Source of the DNA: Brevundimonas sp.
Lineage (GTDB): Bacteria; Pseudomonadota; Alphaproteobacteria; Caulobacterales; Caulobacteraceae
DNA length: 64,000 nt
Direction of reading: 5' to 3'
NCBI GenBank assembly: GCA_003248965.1
Contig: QFQU01000017.1
Coordinates: 8,194-72,193, forward strand
Positions 27,070-36,636 of the stretch are shown piece after piece (within the stretch, counting starts at the first letter, position 1; each line of letters opens with the position of its first letter). Position numbers and translations under genes: made by a program. The notes below the pieces were generated by a model. It did not search any database, was not told the DNA's origin, and was given only the letters and a program-made list of their open reading frames with translations.

Positions 27070-27488
27070 GCATATTCTTTTTGTGGGCCTATCGGCCTTC
27101 GGCCTACTTGAGGCCTGTTGGGTGGGCTGCGACGGGCGTTGCGGCGGCCTTGATCCGCGTCGGCCCCGATCCGCGTTCGGATTATCCCCGCATTTCAGCG
27201 TTCTGGCGGGGCTCCCGCAGGTTTGCGGCCGTTAACCTATTGTCTGGTCAACGAAGGTTAGAACGCCTCACAGCCTGTGAATACTTGGTCTGTTCCGTGT
27301 ATGTTCTGACCTTCTGGTCGTGTTCAGGCCGCCACACGTCAAAACATGGTTAAAACTTGGCTTCGATCCCATTGAGGCCCATTTCATCCCATGCTATCCC
27401 AGGATCATGATTTGGGGCTGATAAGGCGTGCGCGGCGGGCGCGCGTCAGGCATCTAGGGGCGGGCCGAAGGGTCCGATTGGGCAGGGC
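27070..27488 (+). other. Intergenic leader between rnpB and mraZ
   Basis: About 420 bases without a supported gene. The first 20 hold the T-rich end of rnpB. A GGCC-rich hairpin run (CGGCCTTCGGCC) lies at 27091-27102. GC drops at 27225-27400, the likely dcw promoter zone, with GTTAAC at 27231-27236. I could not settle a -35/-10 pair or clear MraZ boxes. Confidence 0.4.
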
Positions 27489-27965
27489 GTGTTTCTCTCG
27501 ACCTACGAGAAGCAGCTGGACGGCAAGCGCCGTCTCCTGATCCCCAACGATTTCCGCACGACTGAAAACGGCGCCGCTGGCGGCGTGTTCATCTTTCCCT
27601 CCATCGAGGCCGACTGCCTGGAAGCGGGTGGCGACCGTCTGTTCGCCGTCTATGCCGAGATGATCGAATCCCTGCCGTTCGGCTCCGAAGAGCGTTCGGC
27701 CCTAGAGTGGCAGGTGATGGGCGAGCAGGTGCGCCTGTCCTATGACGCGGGCGGCCGGATCACCTTGCCGGAAGCCCTGTGCGCCGAGGCGGGGCTGGAC
27801 GACATCGTCGTCATCGTCGGCCTGAACGACCGTTTCCAGATATGGTCGCGCGAGAAGTGGGCGGCCCGCCGCGCCGAACAGCGCGCTCTGGCCAAGGCCG
27901 GCATGGCCCAGATCGGCGCCCTGAAGCTGGCGGCCCAGATGAAGCTGGCGGGAGGCGGGTCGTGA
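27489..27965 (+). CDS. mraZ: Transcriptional regulator MraZ
   Basis: First gene of the dcw cluster; a DNA-binding repressor of its own operon in other bacteria. 158 residues with two SpoVT/AbrB-like repeats: STYEKQLDGKRRLLIPNDFR near the N-terminus and VRLSYDAGGRITLPEALCAEAGL in the second half. Start GTG 27489 with GGGCAGG upstream. The end overlaps rsmH by GTGA. Confidence 0.95.
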   Translation: MFLSTYEKQLDGKRRLLIPNDFRTTENGAAGGVFIFPSIEADCLEAGGDRLFAVYAEMIESLPFGSEERSALEWQVMGEQVRLSYDAGGRITLPEALCAEAGLDDIVVIVGLNDRFQIWSREKWAARRAEQRALAKAGMAQIGALKLAAQMKLAGGGS

Positions 27966-28930
27966 CCGAAGCGCCCCACGCCCCCGTCCTGCTGGCCGAG
28001 GTGATCGAGGCCCTGTCGCCTGCGCCCGGCGACGTGATGATCGACGCCACCTTCGGCGCTGGCGGCTATACCCGCGCCATCCTGAAGACCGGCGCCCACG
28101 TCGTCGCCCTGGATCGCGACCCGACGGTCCAGCCGCACGCCGACGCCGTGGCCAACGACTATCCGGGCCAGTTCCAGCTGATCCGCACCCCCTTTTCGGG
28201 GTTGGCCCAGGCGTTCGCCGACAGCGGAAAGGCCCGGCTGGACGGCGCCGTCTTCGACATCGGCGTCTCGTCCATGCAGCTGGATCAGGCCGAGCGCGGC
28301 TTCTCCTTCATGCGCGACGGGCCGCTGGACATGCGGATGTCCGATGAGGGGGCGACCGCCGCCGACATCGTCAACACCTGGGATCACGGGCCGCTGGCCC
28401 ACATCTTCAAACTGTATGGCGAGGAGCGTCAGTCGGGCCGCGTGGCCACCGCCATCCTGCGTCGCCGCGTCGAACAGCCCTTCACCCGCACCCTGGATCT
28501 GGCTGAGGTGGTCGAAAAGGCCCTGGGCGGCCGTCGCGGCGCGCCGATCCACCCGGCGACGCGGGTGTTCCAGGCCCTGCGGATCGCGGTGAACGACGAA
28601 CTGGGCGAGTTGGAGCGCGGGCTGGAGGCGGCGGAGGCGACGCTCGCCCCCGGTGGACGCCTCGCCGTCGTCACCTTCCATTCGCTGGAAGATCGCATCG
28701 TCAAGGCCTTCCTGACCGAACGCACGGGCAATGCCCCCGCCGGTTCGCGCCACGCCCCCATGGCCGTCGATCCGCGCAAGCCCAGTTTCACGCTGCACTT
28801 CAAGGGCGCGCGCGAGGCGGGCGACGAGGAGCGTTCGACGAATCCCCGCGCCCGCTCGGCCAAGCTGCGGGCCGCCGTCCGCACCGACGCCCCCGCCTGG
28901 GGCCGGATCGACGGGAGGGCGGCGGCATGA
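27962..28930 (+). CDS. rsmH: 16S rRNA (cytosine-1402-N4) methyltransferase RsmH
   Basis: 322 residues, SAM-dependent. HAPVLLAEVIEAL at the start, SAM motif DATFGAGGYTRAIL, DIGVSSMQLDQAERGFSF, GPLDMRMS, and the C-terminal TFHSLEDRIVKAF. Starts at GTG 27962 inside the mraZ stop, and ends in the ATGA that starts the next gene. Confidence 0.95.
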   Translation: MTEAPHAPVLLAEVIEALSPAPGDVMIDATFGAGGYTRAILKTGAHVVALDRDPTVQPHADAVANDYPGQFQLIRTPFSGLAQAFADSGKARLDGAVFDIGVSSMQLDQAERGFSFMRDGPLDMRMSDEGATAADIVNTWDHGPLAHIFKLYGEERQSGRVATAILRRRVEQPFTRTLDLAEVVEKALGGRRGAPIHPATRVFQALRIAVNDELGELERGLEAAEATLAPGGRLAVVTFHSLEDRIVKAFLTERTGNAPAGSRHAPMAVDPRKPSFTLHFKGAREAGDEERSTNPRARSAKLRAAVRTDAPAWGRIDGRAAA

Positions 28931-29373
28931 CCACGGCGCCCTTCTTCGCCTATTCCCGCTCCCTGCTGCAGCGCCTGTTCGACTGGAAGATCCGCGGCGT
29001 GCGCTGGGTCGAGATCATCGGCGTCGGCCTGGTCGCGGTGATGATCGTCTCGGTCTATGCGGCCAAGGCGGCGGCGGCGCGCGAAAGCAGCCGCATCGCC
29101 CAGCTGGAGCAGGAGATCAGCGCCAACAATCAGCGTGTCCGACTGTTGCGGGCCGAGGTCGCCCGGCTGGAGCAGCCCGCGCGGCTGGAAAGCCTGTCGC
29201 GTCAGGCGGGCCTGTCGCCCACCGACGTGCATCGCCAGGCCGAGGCGGACAAGCTGGCCCAGCTGAAGTCCGGCGCGGCCAAGCCGGCCGCCGCCGCGCC
29301 CGCCGCCCCTTCGCCCGCCGTCAATCCCGCTGTCGACGACGATGTCGCCGCCATGCCGGAGGCGCCGCGATGA
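28927..29373 (+). CDS. ftsL: FtsL-like cell division protein
   Basis: 148-residue bitopic protein. One membrane helix at about 28-47 (WVEIIGVGLVAVMIVSVYAA), a periplasmic coiled coil (SSRIAQLEQEISANNQRVRLLRAEVARLEQ, split here as about 54-83) and an Ala/Pro-rich tail. Position between rsmH and ftsI is that of ftsL. Low sequence conservation is normal for FtsL, so the call leans on topology and order. Both ends overlap neighbouring genes by 4 bases. Confidence 0.85.
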   Translation: MTTAPFFAYSRSLLQRLFDWKIRGVRWVEIIGVGLVAVMIVSVYAAKAAAARESSRIAQLEQEISANNQRVRLLRAEVARLEQPARLESLSRQAGLSPTDVHRQAEADKLAQLKSGAAKPAAAAPAAPSPAVNPAVDDDVAAMPEAPR

Positions 29374-31142
29374 GCGTTCAGGATCATCGCTATCATCGGC
29401 CCGCGCCGGGCGTTGACCTTCAGGGCCGGCTGTCCCCCTTCTGGCGCTGGCTGTCCGAACTGGTGTGGCGGCTGGAGCACGGCTTCGAGCGCGCCCGCGC
29501 CGACGCCCGCCCGGAAGAAGACACGCGCGTCCGCATCTTCCTGATCCTGATCGTTTTTTCCTGCGTTTTCGCCGGGCTGGCGGTCGGCGCCTCCTACAAG
29601 GCCCTGTTCGCCCAGACCAGCGGCCGCTGGTCCGGCGCCAATCCGAACGCCCTGGTGCGGGGCGACCTGACCGACCGCAACGGCGAACTGCTGGCCACCA
29701 ACATCGTCCATTACGGCCTCTATATCGATCCGTCCGAGATCTGGGATCGCGACCTGGCCTTCGGCCAGCTTCGCCGCGCCCTGCCGCGCATCCAGCCCGC
29801 GCGCCTGCGCAAGGTGTTGAGCGGCGATCGTCGCCTGATCGTGCTGAACGGCCTGACCCCGCAGGAGAAGGCGGCGGTGCATGCCCTGGCCCTGGGCGGC
29901 GTCACCTTCGAGCCCGAGGATCGCCGCGCCTATCCGCTGGGAACCTCGGCCGAGCATCTGATCGGCGACGCCGACACGGGCGGGCAGGGGGTTTCCGGCG
30001 CCGAACTGGCCTTCAACAACGAAATCCGCGCCGCCGGCGAACGGGGCGAAAGCTTCCCCCTGTCGATCGACCTGCGGATCCAGGGCGTGCTGGAGAACGA
30101 ACTGGCCGCAGCCGCCGTCAAGGCTCAGGCCAAGGGGGCGGTCGGCATCGTCACCGACGTCCAGACGGGCGAGGTCCTGGGCATGGCCAGCTGGCCGACC
30201 TTCAACCCGGCCGATCGCGGCGCGGCGCCCGAGGGCGCGACCTTGAACCGGGCTGTCGCCGCCCACTATGAAATGGGGTCGGTGTTCAAGAGCTTCACCG
30301 TCGCCGCCGGCCTGGACACGGGTCAGGCCGACATGAATACCCTGTTCGACGCCTCTCAGGCCTTCCAGATCGGCGATCGCAAGATCAAGGACTTCCACGC
30401 CCAGAACCGGGTCATGACCCTGGAAGAGGTCTATCTGCACTCGTCCAACATCGGCACATCGCAACTGGCGCTGCAGATGGGGCCCAACACCATGCGCGAC
30501 TATTTCCGTCGCCTGGGCCTGCTGAACGCCTCGACCGTGGAACTGAAGGAATCGGCCCGGCCGGTCGCTCCGCGTCGCTGGGACAACTCGACCCTGGCCT
30601 CCCTGTCCTTCGGCTACGGCATAATGGTGACGCCGGCCCAGGTGATCCAGGCCATGGGCGCCCTGACCAACGGCGGTCGGATGGTGCCTCTGACCCTGCG
30701 CAAGGGCGGGCTGCGCGGCGCCCAGACGCCCCAGGTCGTGACCGAGGAAACCTCGCGCACCATGCTGGACCTGATGCGTCGCAACGTCGTCAACGGCTCT
30801 GGCGGTTTCGCCGATGCGCCGGGCCTGCGGGTGGGCGGCAAGACCGGCTCGGCCAACAAGCTGGTGAACGGCCATTACGACCCCAGCCACGCGGTGGGCT
30901 CTTTCGCGGCGGTCTTCCCGGTCGACGGGCCTGTCACGGCCAAACGCTACGCCATCCTGATCGTGATGGACGAGCCGGGCGCCTATCCCAAGACCGGCGC
31001 CTATGTCGCCGCGCCCGCCGTGCGCAACATCGCCGACCGGATCGCCGGCTTCCTGGGCGTGCAGCGCCAGGGCGACCGCTGGCGCACGGCTACGGGCGAA
31101 AAGATCCCCCAGGCCGGCGCCCCGGCGGGAGGCGCACATTGA
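29370..31142 (+). CDS. ftsI: Septal transpeptidase FtsI (PBP3)
   Basis: 590-residue class B penicillin-binding protein that cross-links septal peptidoglycan. N-terminal cytosolic part about 1-54, one membrane helix about 55-79, dimerisation domain with RGDLTDRNGELLATN, then the transpeptidase domain: SVFK at Ser304-Lys307, SSN at 358-360, KTG at 491-493. Overlaps ftsL and murE by 4 bases each. Confidence 0.95.
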   Translation: MSVQDHRYHRPAPGVDLQGRLSPFWRWLSELVWRLEHGFERARADARPEEDTRVRIFLILIVFSCVFAGLAVGASYKALFAQTSGRWSGANPNALVRGDLTDRNGELLATNIVHYGLYIDPSEIWDRDLAFGQLRRALPRIQPARLRKVLSGDRRLIVLNGLTPQEKAAVHALALGGVTFEPEDRRAYPLGTSAEHLIGDADTGGQGVSGAELAFNNEIRAAGERGESFPLSIDLRIQGVLENELAAAAVKAQAKGAVGIVTDVQTGEVLGMASWPTFNPADRGAAPEGATLNRAVAAHYEMGSVFKSFTVAAGLDTGQADMNTLFDASQAFQIGDRKIKDFHAQNRVMTLEEVYLHSSNIGTSQLALQMGPNTMRDYFRRLGLLNASTVELKESARPVAPRRWDNSTLASLSFGYGIMVTPAQVIQAMGALTNGGRMVPLTLRKGGLRGAQTPQVVTEETSRTMLDLMRRNVVNGSGGFADAPGLRVGGKTGSANKLVNGHYDPSHAVGSFAAVFPVDGPVTAKRYAILIVMDEPGAYPKTGAYVAAPAVRNIADRIAGFLGVQRQGDRWRTATGEKIPQAGAPAGGAH

Positions 31143-32596
31143 GCGCGCTTCACCTGTCCGACCTGCTGCGCCGCGACGTGTCCTCCGACCCGGTGATCAC
31201 CGGCGTCACGGCCGACAGCCGCAAGGTCGCGCCCGGCGCCCTGTTCGTGGCCCTGCCGGGATCGGCCGCCGACGGCCGCGCCTTCATCCCCCAGGCCCTG
31301 GCGCAGGGGGCGGCCGCCGTTCTGGCCCCCGCCGACACGCCTGAAAGCGCCGCCCCGGTCCTGGTCACGTCCGGCGACGTGCGCCGCGCCTACGCCATCG
31401 CCGCGCGCAGCTTCTACGGCGCCCAGCCCAAGACCTGCGTGGCCGTGACCGGCACCAACGGCAAGACCTCGGTCGCCGCCTTCTGCCGCCAGATATGGGC
31501 CACGCTGGGCCACAAGTCCGCCAGCATGGGCACCCTGGGCGTGGTGGGCCAGAAGGGCGACCGGACCTACGCCCTGACCGGTCCCGGCCTGACCAGCCCC
31601 GACGCCGCCGAGGCCGCCCGCCTGATGGCCGAACTGGCGCGCAAGGATGTCACCCACGTCGCGGTGGAGGCCTCGTCGCACGGCATCGACCAGCGGCGTC
31701 TGGACGGCGTGGCGTTGAAGGCGGCCGCCTTCACCAACCTGACCCAGGACCATCTCGATTACCACGGCACGATGCAGGACTATCGCGCCGCCAAGCTGCG
31801 CCTGTTCGAGACCCTTTTGCCGCGTGGCCGAACCGCCGTGCTGAACGCCGATTCCGACGCCTATTCCGCCTTCGCCTCGGCCTCGATCATGGCGGGCCTG
31901 GGCGTGTTCGGCGTGGGTCAGCGCGGGCGCGACCTGATGTTGATCGGCCGGCAGGCGACGCCCGAGGGTCAGCGCCTGACCATCGATGTGCAGGGCGAGG
32001 TGCGCGACATCCTGCTGCCCCTGGCCGGCGCCTTCCAGGCGTCGAACGCCTTGGTGGCTGCGGGCCTGTGCATCGCGGCGGGCGATCCGGCCGACGGCGT
32101 GATCGGCGCGCTGGAGGGGCTGACCGGCGCCCAGGGACGGCTTCAGCGCATCGGCGCCGAGACGGGGCGCGGAGAAGTCTATGTCGACTACGCCCACACG
32201 CCGGACGGGTTGGAGACGGTGCTGACCGCCCTTCGTCCCCACGCCACGGGCCGACTGATCGTGGTCTTCGGCGCCGGCGGCGACCGAGATCGCGGCAAGC
32301 GGCCCCTGATGGGCGCGATCGCCGGGCGTTTGGCCGACGTCGCCATCGTCACCGACGACAACCCACGTTCGGAAGACCCGGCCGCCATCCGCGCCGAAGT
32401 CAGAGCCGGCTGCCCCGACGCGCTGGAGATCGGCGACCGTCATGCGGCCATCCACGCCGCCGTTCAGATGATGCGCGACGGAGATGTGGTCGTCGTCGCC
32501 GGAAAAGGGCATGAACAGGGACAGATCGTCGGCGGGACGACTCATCCCTTCGACGACGCCGCTGTCGCGTCCGAGGCCCTGTCCGTTCATGCCTGA
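31139..32596 (+). CDS. murE: UDP-MurNAc-L-Ala-D-Glu--meso-DAP ligase MurE
   Basis: 485 residues. Adds meso-diaminopimelate to the muropeptide. N-terminal GVTADSRKVAPGALFVALPG, ATP loop TGTNGKTS, EASSHGIDQRRLDG, and DNPRSEDP, whose Arg context marks the meso-DAP (not Lys) specific form. Starts at TTG 31139 within the ftsI stop, a weak start in a coupled operon. Confidence 0.95.
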   Translation: MSALHLSDLLRRDVSSDPVITGVTADSRKVAPGALFVALPGSAADGRAFIPQALAQGAAAVLAPADTPESAAPVLVTSGDVRRAYAIAARSFYGAQPKTCVAVTGTNGKTSVAAFCRQIWATLGHKSASMGTLGVVGQKGDRTYALTGPGLTSPDAAEAARLMAELARKDVTHVAVEASSHGIDQRRLDGVALKAAAFTNLTQDHLDYHGTMQDYRAAKLRLFETLLPRGRTAVLNADSDAYSAFASASIMAGLGVFGVGQRGRDLMLIGRQATPEGQRLTIDVQGEVRDILLPLAGAFQASNALVAAGLCIAAGDPADGVIGALEGLTGAQGRLQRIGAETGRGEVYVDYAHTPDGLETVLTALRPHATGRLIVVFGAGGDRDRGKRPLMGAIAGRLADVAIVTDDNPRSEDPAAIRAEVRAGCPDALEIGDRHAAIHAAVQMMRDGDVVVVAGKGHEQGQIVGGTTHPFDDAAVASEALSVHA

Positions 32597-34019
32597 ATCC
32601 ACCGCCCGCCCGCTCTGGACGGCCGCCGAAGTCGCCGCCGCCACGGGCGGCGCCCTGCACGGGGCCGACGTCGCCATTTCCGGCGTGACCTACGACAGCC
32701 GCGAGATCGGGCCGGGCGATCTGTTTCTGGCGCTGAAAGGCGCGCGCGACGGGCATGATTTCGCCGCCGGCGCCTTCGCCTCGGGCGCCGCCGCCGCCCT
32801 GGTCGAACGCCCGGTCGAGGGCGGCGCCTGCATCGTCGTTCCCGATACGTTGAAGGGGCTGGAGGGCCTGGGCGTCGCGGCCCGCGACCGCGCCCCCCAT
32901 GCGAAGCGCGGCGCCGTCACCGGCAGCGTCGGCAAGACCAGCGTCACCCAGGCGATCAAGGCGGGCCTCGACCTCGCCGGTCCCGCCCATGCCTCGGTCA
33001 AGAGCTACAATAACCATATCGGCGTGCCCCTGACCCTGGCCCGGATGCCGGTCCAGACCCGGCGCGCCGTGTTCGAGATCGGCATGAACGCGCCGGGCGA
33101 GATCGCGCCCCTCTCCAAACTGGTCGCGCCCCATGCCGCCTGCGTCACCACCGTCGGTCCTGTCCACATCGAGGCCTTCGCCGACGGCGAGACGGGCGTG
33201 GCGCGTGAGAAGGCCGCGATCTTTGAGGGTCTGGTCCCCGGCGGAACCGCGGTCCTGAATGGCGACATCGCCCTGGCGCCGCTGCTGTGCGACGCGGCGG
33301 GGCGGCTGGGCGCACGACGCGTGACTTTCGGCACGGATATCGGCCATGACGCCCGCCTTCTTGATTTCCGGCCCGACGCCGAAGGCGCGACCGTGGTGGC
33401 CGAACTGTTCGGCCGGCCGCTGGAGTATCGCCTGGCTCAGTCAGGCGCACACTGGGGCCTGAACAGTCTGTGCGTCCTGCTGATGCTCGACGCGCTGGAC
33501 GTGCCGCTGGAGACGGGGCTTCAGGCCCTGGCCGACTTCCAGCCGCTGGCCGGGCGGGGCCAGACGCGCCAGGTGGCTATAGCCGACGGCGCCTTCACCC
33601 TGATCGACGAAAGCTATAACGCCAATCCCCTGTCGATGACCGCCGGCTTCAAGAGCCTGGGCGCCCGCGCCGTTTCGGGCCGCCGTGTCGTGGTCCTGAC
33701 CGACATGCTGGAACTGGGCGACCAGAGCCGCAGCCTGCACGAAGGTTTGGCCGGCCCCATCGACGCGGCCGGTCTGGACCTGGTTCACGCCGCCGGCCCC
33801 GAAATGCGCTGGCTTTACGACGCCCTGCCGACCTCGCGGCGCGGCCTGTGGCGCGCCACCGCCGCCGAACTGGCCGCCGAGGCGGCGCTGCTGGTCGCGC
33901 CCGGCGACGTGGTCATGGTCAAGGGCTCCAACGGATCCAGGGCCTCGCTGGTCGCCAAGGCGCTGGCCGGCCTGAACAGCGCCCAAGGCGCCCCCTCAAG
34001 CAGCGACGCGTCGCGGTAG
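32589..34019 (+). CDS. murF: UDP-MurNAc-tripeptide--D-Ala-D-Ala ligase MurF
   Basis: 476 residues. ISGVTYDSREIGPGDLFLAL, ATP loop TGSVGKTS, SYNNHIGVPLTL, GMNAPGEIA and DESYNANPLSM are MurF marks. ATG 32589 overlaps the murE end by 8 bases. Followed by mraY after 9 bases. Confidence 0.95.
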   Translation: MPESTARPLWTAAEVAAATGGALHGADVAISGVTYDSREIGPGDLFLALKGARDGHDFAAGAFASGAAAALVERPVEGGACIVVPDTLKGLEGLGVAARDRAPHAKRGAVTGSVGKTSVTQAIKAGLDLAGPAHASVKSYNNHIGVPLTLARMPVQTRRAVFEIGMNAPGEIAPLSKLVAPHAACVTTVGPVHIEAFADGETGVAREKAAIFEGLVPGGTAVLNGDIALAPLLCDAAGRLGARRVTFGTDIGHDARLLDFRPDAEGATVVAELFGRPLEYRLAQSGAHWGLNSLCVLLMLDALDVPLETGLQALADFQPLAGRGQTRQVAIADGAFTLIDESYNANPLSMTAGFKSLGARAVSGRRVVVLTDMLELGDQSRSLHEGLAGPIDAAGLDLVHAAGPEMRWLYDALPTSRRGLWRATAAELAAEAALLVAPGDVVMVKGSNGSRASLVAKALAGLNSAQGAPSSSDASR

Positions 34020-34028
34020 GGAAAAAAG

Positions 34029-35138
34029 ATGTTCTACCTTCTGTACCTCTATTACGCCGACGTCGCGCACCAGTATCCGCTGCTGAACCTGATCCAGTAT
34101 CAGACGGTCCGCACGGCCCTGGCCCTGGCGACGGCGGCCATCGTGGCCGTGGCCATGGGCAGCCGTTTCATCAACTGGATTCGCGCCAAACAGGGCCGGG
34201 GTCAGCCGATCCGCGACGACGGCCCCGTCAGCCACCTGTCCAAGGTCGGCACCCCCACCATGGGCGGGCTGATGATCCTGGCGGGCATCGGCGTGGCCGT
34301 GTTCCTGTGGGCGGACCTGACCAATCCCTATATCTGGATCGTCTCGGGCGTGACGGCGGCCTTCGGCGTGCTGGGCTTCATCGACGACTACGCCAAGGTG
34401 ACGAAACAGACCTCGGCCGGCCTGACCTCCAAACAGAAGCTGTTGGCCCAGACCGTCGTCGCCGTGATCGCCGGTGTTCTGACGGTGCTGTGGATGACCC
34501 GTTCGCCGACCTCGCCGGGGCTGGAGACGTCCATCGCCTTCCCCTTCTTCAAGGCGGTCCTGCTGAACATCGGCTGGTTCTATGTGGCCTTCGCGGCCTT
34601 CACCATCGTCGGCTTCTCCAATGCAGTGAACCTGACCGACGGGCTGGACGGCCTGGCCACCGTGCCGGTGATGATGGCGGCGGGCGCCTTCGGGGTGATC
34701 TCCTACCTTTGCGGCAACTTCGTCTTCGCCCAGTATCTGCAGGTCCACCACGTCCCCGGCGCGGGCGAACTGGCCATCTTCTGCGCCGCCATGATCGGCG
34801 GGGGCGCGGGCTTCCTCTGGTACAACGCCCCGCCGGCCAAGATATTCATGGGCGACACCGGCTCCCTGGCCCTGGGCGGGGCGCTGGGCGCCATCGCCGT
34901 CACCACCAAGCACGAACTGGTGCTGGGCATCGTCGGCGGTCTGTTCGTGATGGAGGCCGCCTCGGTCATGATCCAGGTCGGCTATTACAAACTGACCAAG
35001 AAGCGCATCTTCCTGATGGCGCCGGTCCACCATCATTTCGAAAAGATGGGCTGGCCGGAATCCACCGTCGTCATCCGCTTCTGGATCATCGCCGGCGCCC
35101 TGGCCCTGCTGGGCCTGTCGACGCTGAAGCTGCGTTGA
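34029..35138 (+). CDS. mraY: Phospho-MurNAc-pentapeptide translocase MraY
   Basis: 369-residue polytopic inner-membrane enzyme that makes lipid I. About ten helices. Catalytic and Mg-binding stretches GTPTMGGLMIL, FIDDYAKVTK, NAVNLTDGLDGLA, FMGDTGSLALGGAL and the C-terminal APVHHHFEKMGWPE. Length and order are standard. Confidence 0.96.
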   Translation: MFYLLYLYYADVAHQYPLLNLIQYQTVRTALALATAAIVAVAMGSRFINWIRAKQGRGQPIRDDGPVSHLSKVGTPTMGGLMILAGIGVAVFLWADLTNPYIWIVSGVTAAFGVLGFIDDYAKVTKQTSAGLTSKQKLLAQTVVAVIAGVLTVLWMTRSPTSPGLETSIAFPFFKAVLLNIGWFYVAFAAFTIVGFSNAVNLTDGLDGLATVPVMMAAGAFGVISYLCGNFVFAQYLQVHHVPGAGELAIFCAAMIGGGAGFLWYNAPPAKIFMGDTGSLALGGALGAIAVTTKHELVLGIVGGLFVMEAASVMIQVGYYKLTKKRIFLMAPVHHHFEKMGWPESTVVIRFWIIAGALALLGLSTLKLR

Positions 35139-35142
35139 TCCG

Positions 35143-36636
35143 ATGATCGCCGTTCCCGGTTTCGAGGGCAGGCGGGTGGCGGTCTTCGGCCTGGGACGGT
35201 CGGGGATCACGGCCGCGCGCGCCCTTCAGGCCGGGGGCGCCATCCCCATCCTGTGGGACGACGGGGTCTCAGGCCGGATGCAGGCCGAGGCGGAAGGCTT
35301 TCAGGTCCAGGATCTGACCGCCGCCGACTGGTCCGGCTTCGCCGCCCTGGTCCTGTCGCCCGGCGCGCCCCTGACCCATCCGAAACCGCACTGGACGGTC
35401 CAGCGCGCGCATCAGTGGGGCGTGCCGGTGATCGGCGACGTCGAACTGTTCGCCCGCGCCCTGGCCGCCCGGCCCCAGGACCAACGGCCTCGCGTCGTCG
35501 CCATAACCGGCACCAACGGCAAGTCCACCACCACCGCCCTGATCGGCTGGGTGCTGAAGTCGGCCGGACTTACGGTCCATATCGGCGGCAACATCGGCAT
35601 CGGCGTCCTGGCCCTGCCCGAACCGACGCCCGACGCCGTCTATGTGATCGAGGTCTCCAGCTATCAGCTGGACCTGACCACGACCTTCGCCCCCGATGTC
35701 GCCATCCTGACCAACATCAGCCCCGACCATCTGGACCGCCATGGCGGCATGGAGGGCTATGTCGCGGCCAAGCGCCGGATCTTCGCCCATCAGGCGCCCG
35801 ACGCGGTGGCGCTGATCGGCGTGGACGAGACCTGGGGGCAGGGGATGGCGTCCCAACTGTCCCAGCGGGTGATCGCGGTCTCTTCTTCCGCTCATCCCCG
35901 CGAAGGCGGGGACCCAGTGCTTTCGTCAGGACAGGATGCGGGGGATCGGCAGCTTGCGGCATCTCCACCGCTGGAACGCCCACAGAACTGGCTCCCCGCC
36001 TTCGCGGGGATGAGCGGAGTGGAGGCTGTGCCCGGAGCGATCTGGTCGCAAGGCGCGATCCTCGCCGACCTGACCCCCGCCCGCTCTCTCCCCGGACGGC
36101 ACAACGCCCAGAACGCCGCCTTCGCCTATGCCGCCGCCCGCGCGCTGGGCGTCTCCCATGCCGCCGCCGTCAAGGGGCTCCTGACCTTCCCCGGCCTGGC
36201 CCACCGGATGGAGACGGTGGGGCGGGTCGGCGCCGTGCGCTTCGTCAACGATTCCAAAGCCACCAACGCCGACGCCGCGCGTCAGGCCCTGGCCGCCTAC
36301 CCGTCCGTCTTCTGGATCGCCGGCGGCGTGCCCAAGGCGGGCGGCATCGACGATCTGGCCGATCTGTTCCCGCGCGTGACCAGGGCCTATCTGATCGGAC
36401 AGGCGGCCGACGCCTTCGCCGCGACCCTGGGCGACAGTCCCCACGTCATCTCTCGGACTCTGGACGCCGCCGTCGCCGCCGCAGCGGCCGACGCTGCCGC
36501 CGCCGGGGGCGAGCAGATCGTCCTCCTGTCCCCCGCCTGCGCCAGTTTCGATCAGTTCGCCGATTTCGAGGCGCGGGGCGAGGCTTTCCGCGCCGCCGTC
36601 CTGGCTCTCGGCGCCGTCCCGGAAACCGCGTCATGA
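35143..36636 (+). CDS. murD: UDP-MurNAc-L-Ala--D-Glu ligase MurD with an inserted repeat
   Basis: 497 residues; the family usually has about 440-460. VAVFGLGRSGITAARAL, ATP loop TGTNGKSTTTAL (about 121), EVSSYQLDLT, ITNISPDHLDRHG, SLPGRHNAQNA and FVNDSKATN are MurD marks. Residues about 250-291 are encoded by a paired-hairpin repeat (35891-36014) inserted in frame between VIAVSS and VEAVPGAIW, in the central domain away from the catalytic motifs. The ligase may tolerate it as a surface loop. murD ends inside the ftsW start. Confidence 0.95.
   Translation: MIAVPGFEGRRVAVFGLGRSGITAARALQAGGAIPILWDDGVSGRMQAEAEGFQVQDLTAADWSGFAALVLSPGAPLTHPKPHWTVQRAHQWGVPVIGDVELFARALAARPQDQRPRVVAITGTNGKSTTTALIGWVLKSAGLTVHIGGNIGIGVLALPEPTPDAVYVIEVSSYQLDLTTTFAPDVAILTNISPDHLDRHGGMEGYVAAKRRIFAHQAPDAVALIGVDETWGQGMASQLSQRVIAVSSSAHPREGGDPVLSSGQDAGDRQLAASPPLERPQNWLPAFAGMSGVEAVPGAIWSQGAILADLTPARSLPGRHNAQNAAFAYAAARALGVSHAAAVKGLLTFPGLAHRMETVGRVGAVRFVNDSKATNADAARQALAAYPSVFWIAGGVPKAGGIDDLADLFPRVTRAYLIGQAADAFAATLGDSPHVISRTLDAAVAAAAADAAAAGGEQIVLLSPACASFDQFADFEARGEAFRAAVLALGAVPETAS
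35891..36014. repeat. REP/BIME-like paired palindromic element inside murD
   Basis: Two 27-bp arms in inverted orientation, 35891-35917 and 35988-36014, with 26 of 27 positions complementary. Each arm contains its own small palindrome CCCCGC-GAAG-GCGGGG. The 70-bp spacer stays open in the murD frame. The arm sequence resembles the short palindromic repeats common between genes in this order. Lying in frame inside an essential gene is unusual. Confidence 0.85.

Noticed and set aside
27400..27488. MraZ-binding TGGG boxes upstream of mraZ
   Set aside because: TGGG occurs twice but without the regular spacing of three or more boxes.
35891..36014. CRISPR-like repeat inside murD
   Set aside because: Only two arms, in inverted rather than direct orientation, and no cas genes.
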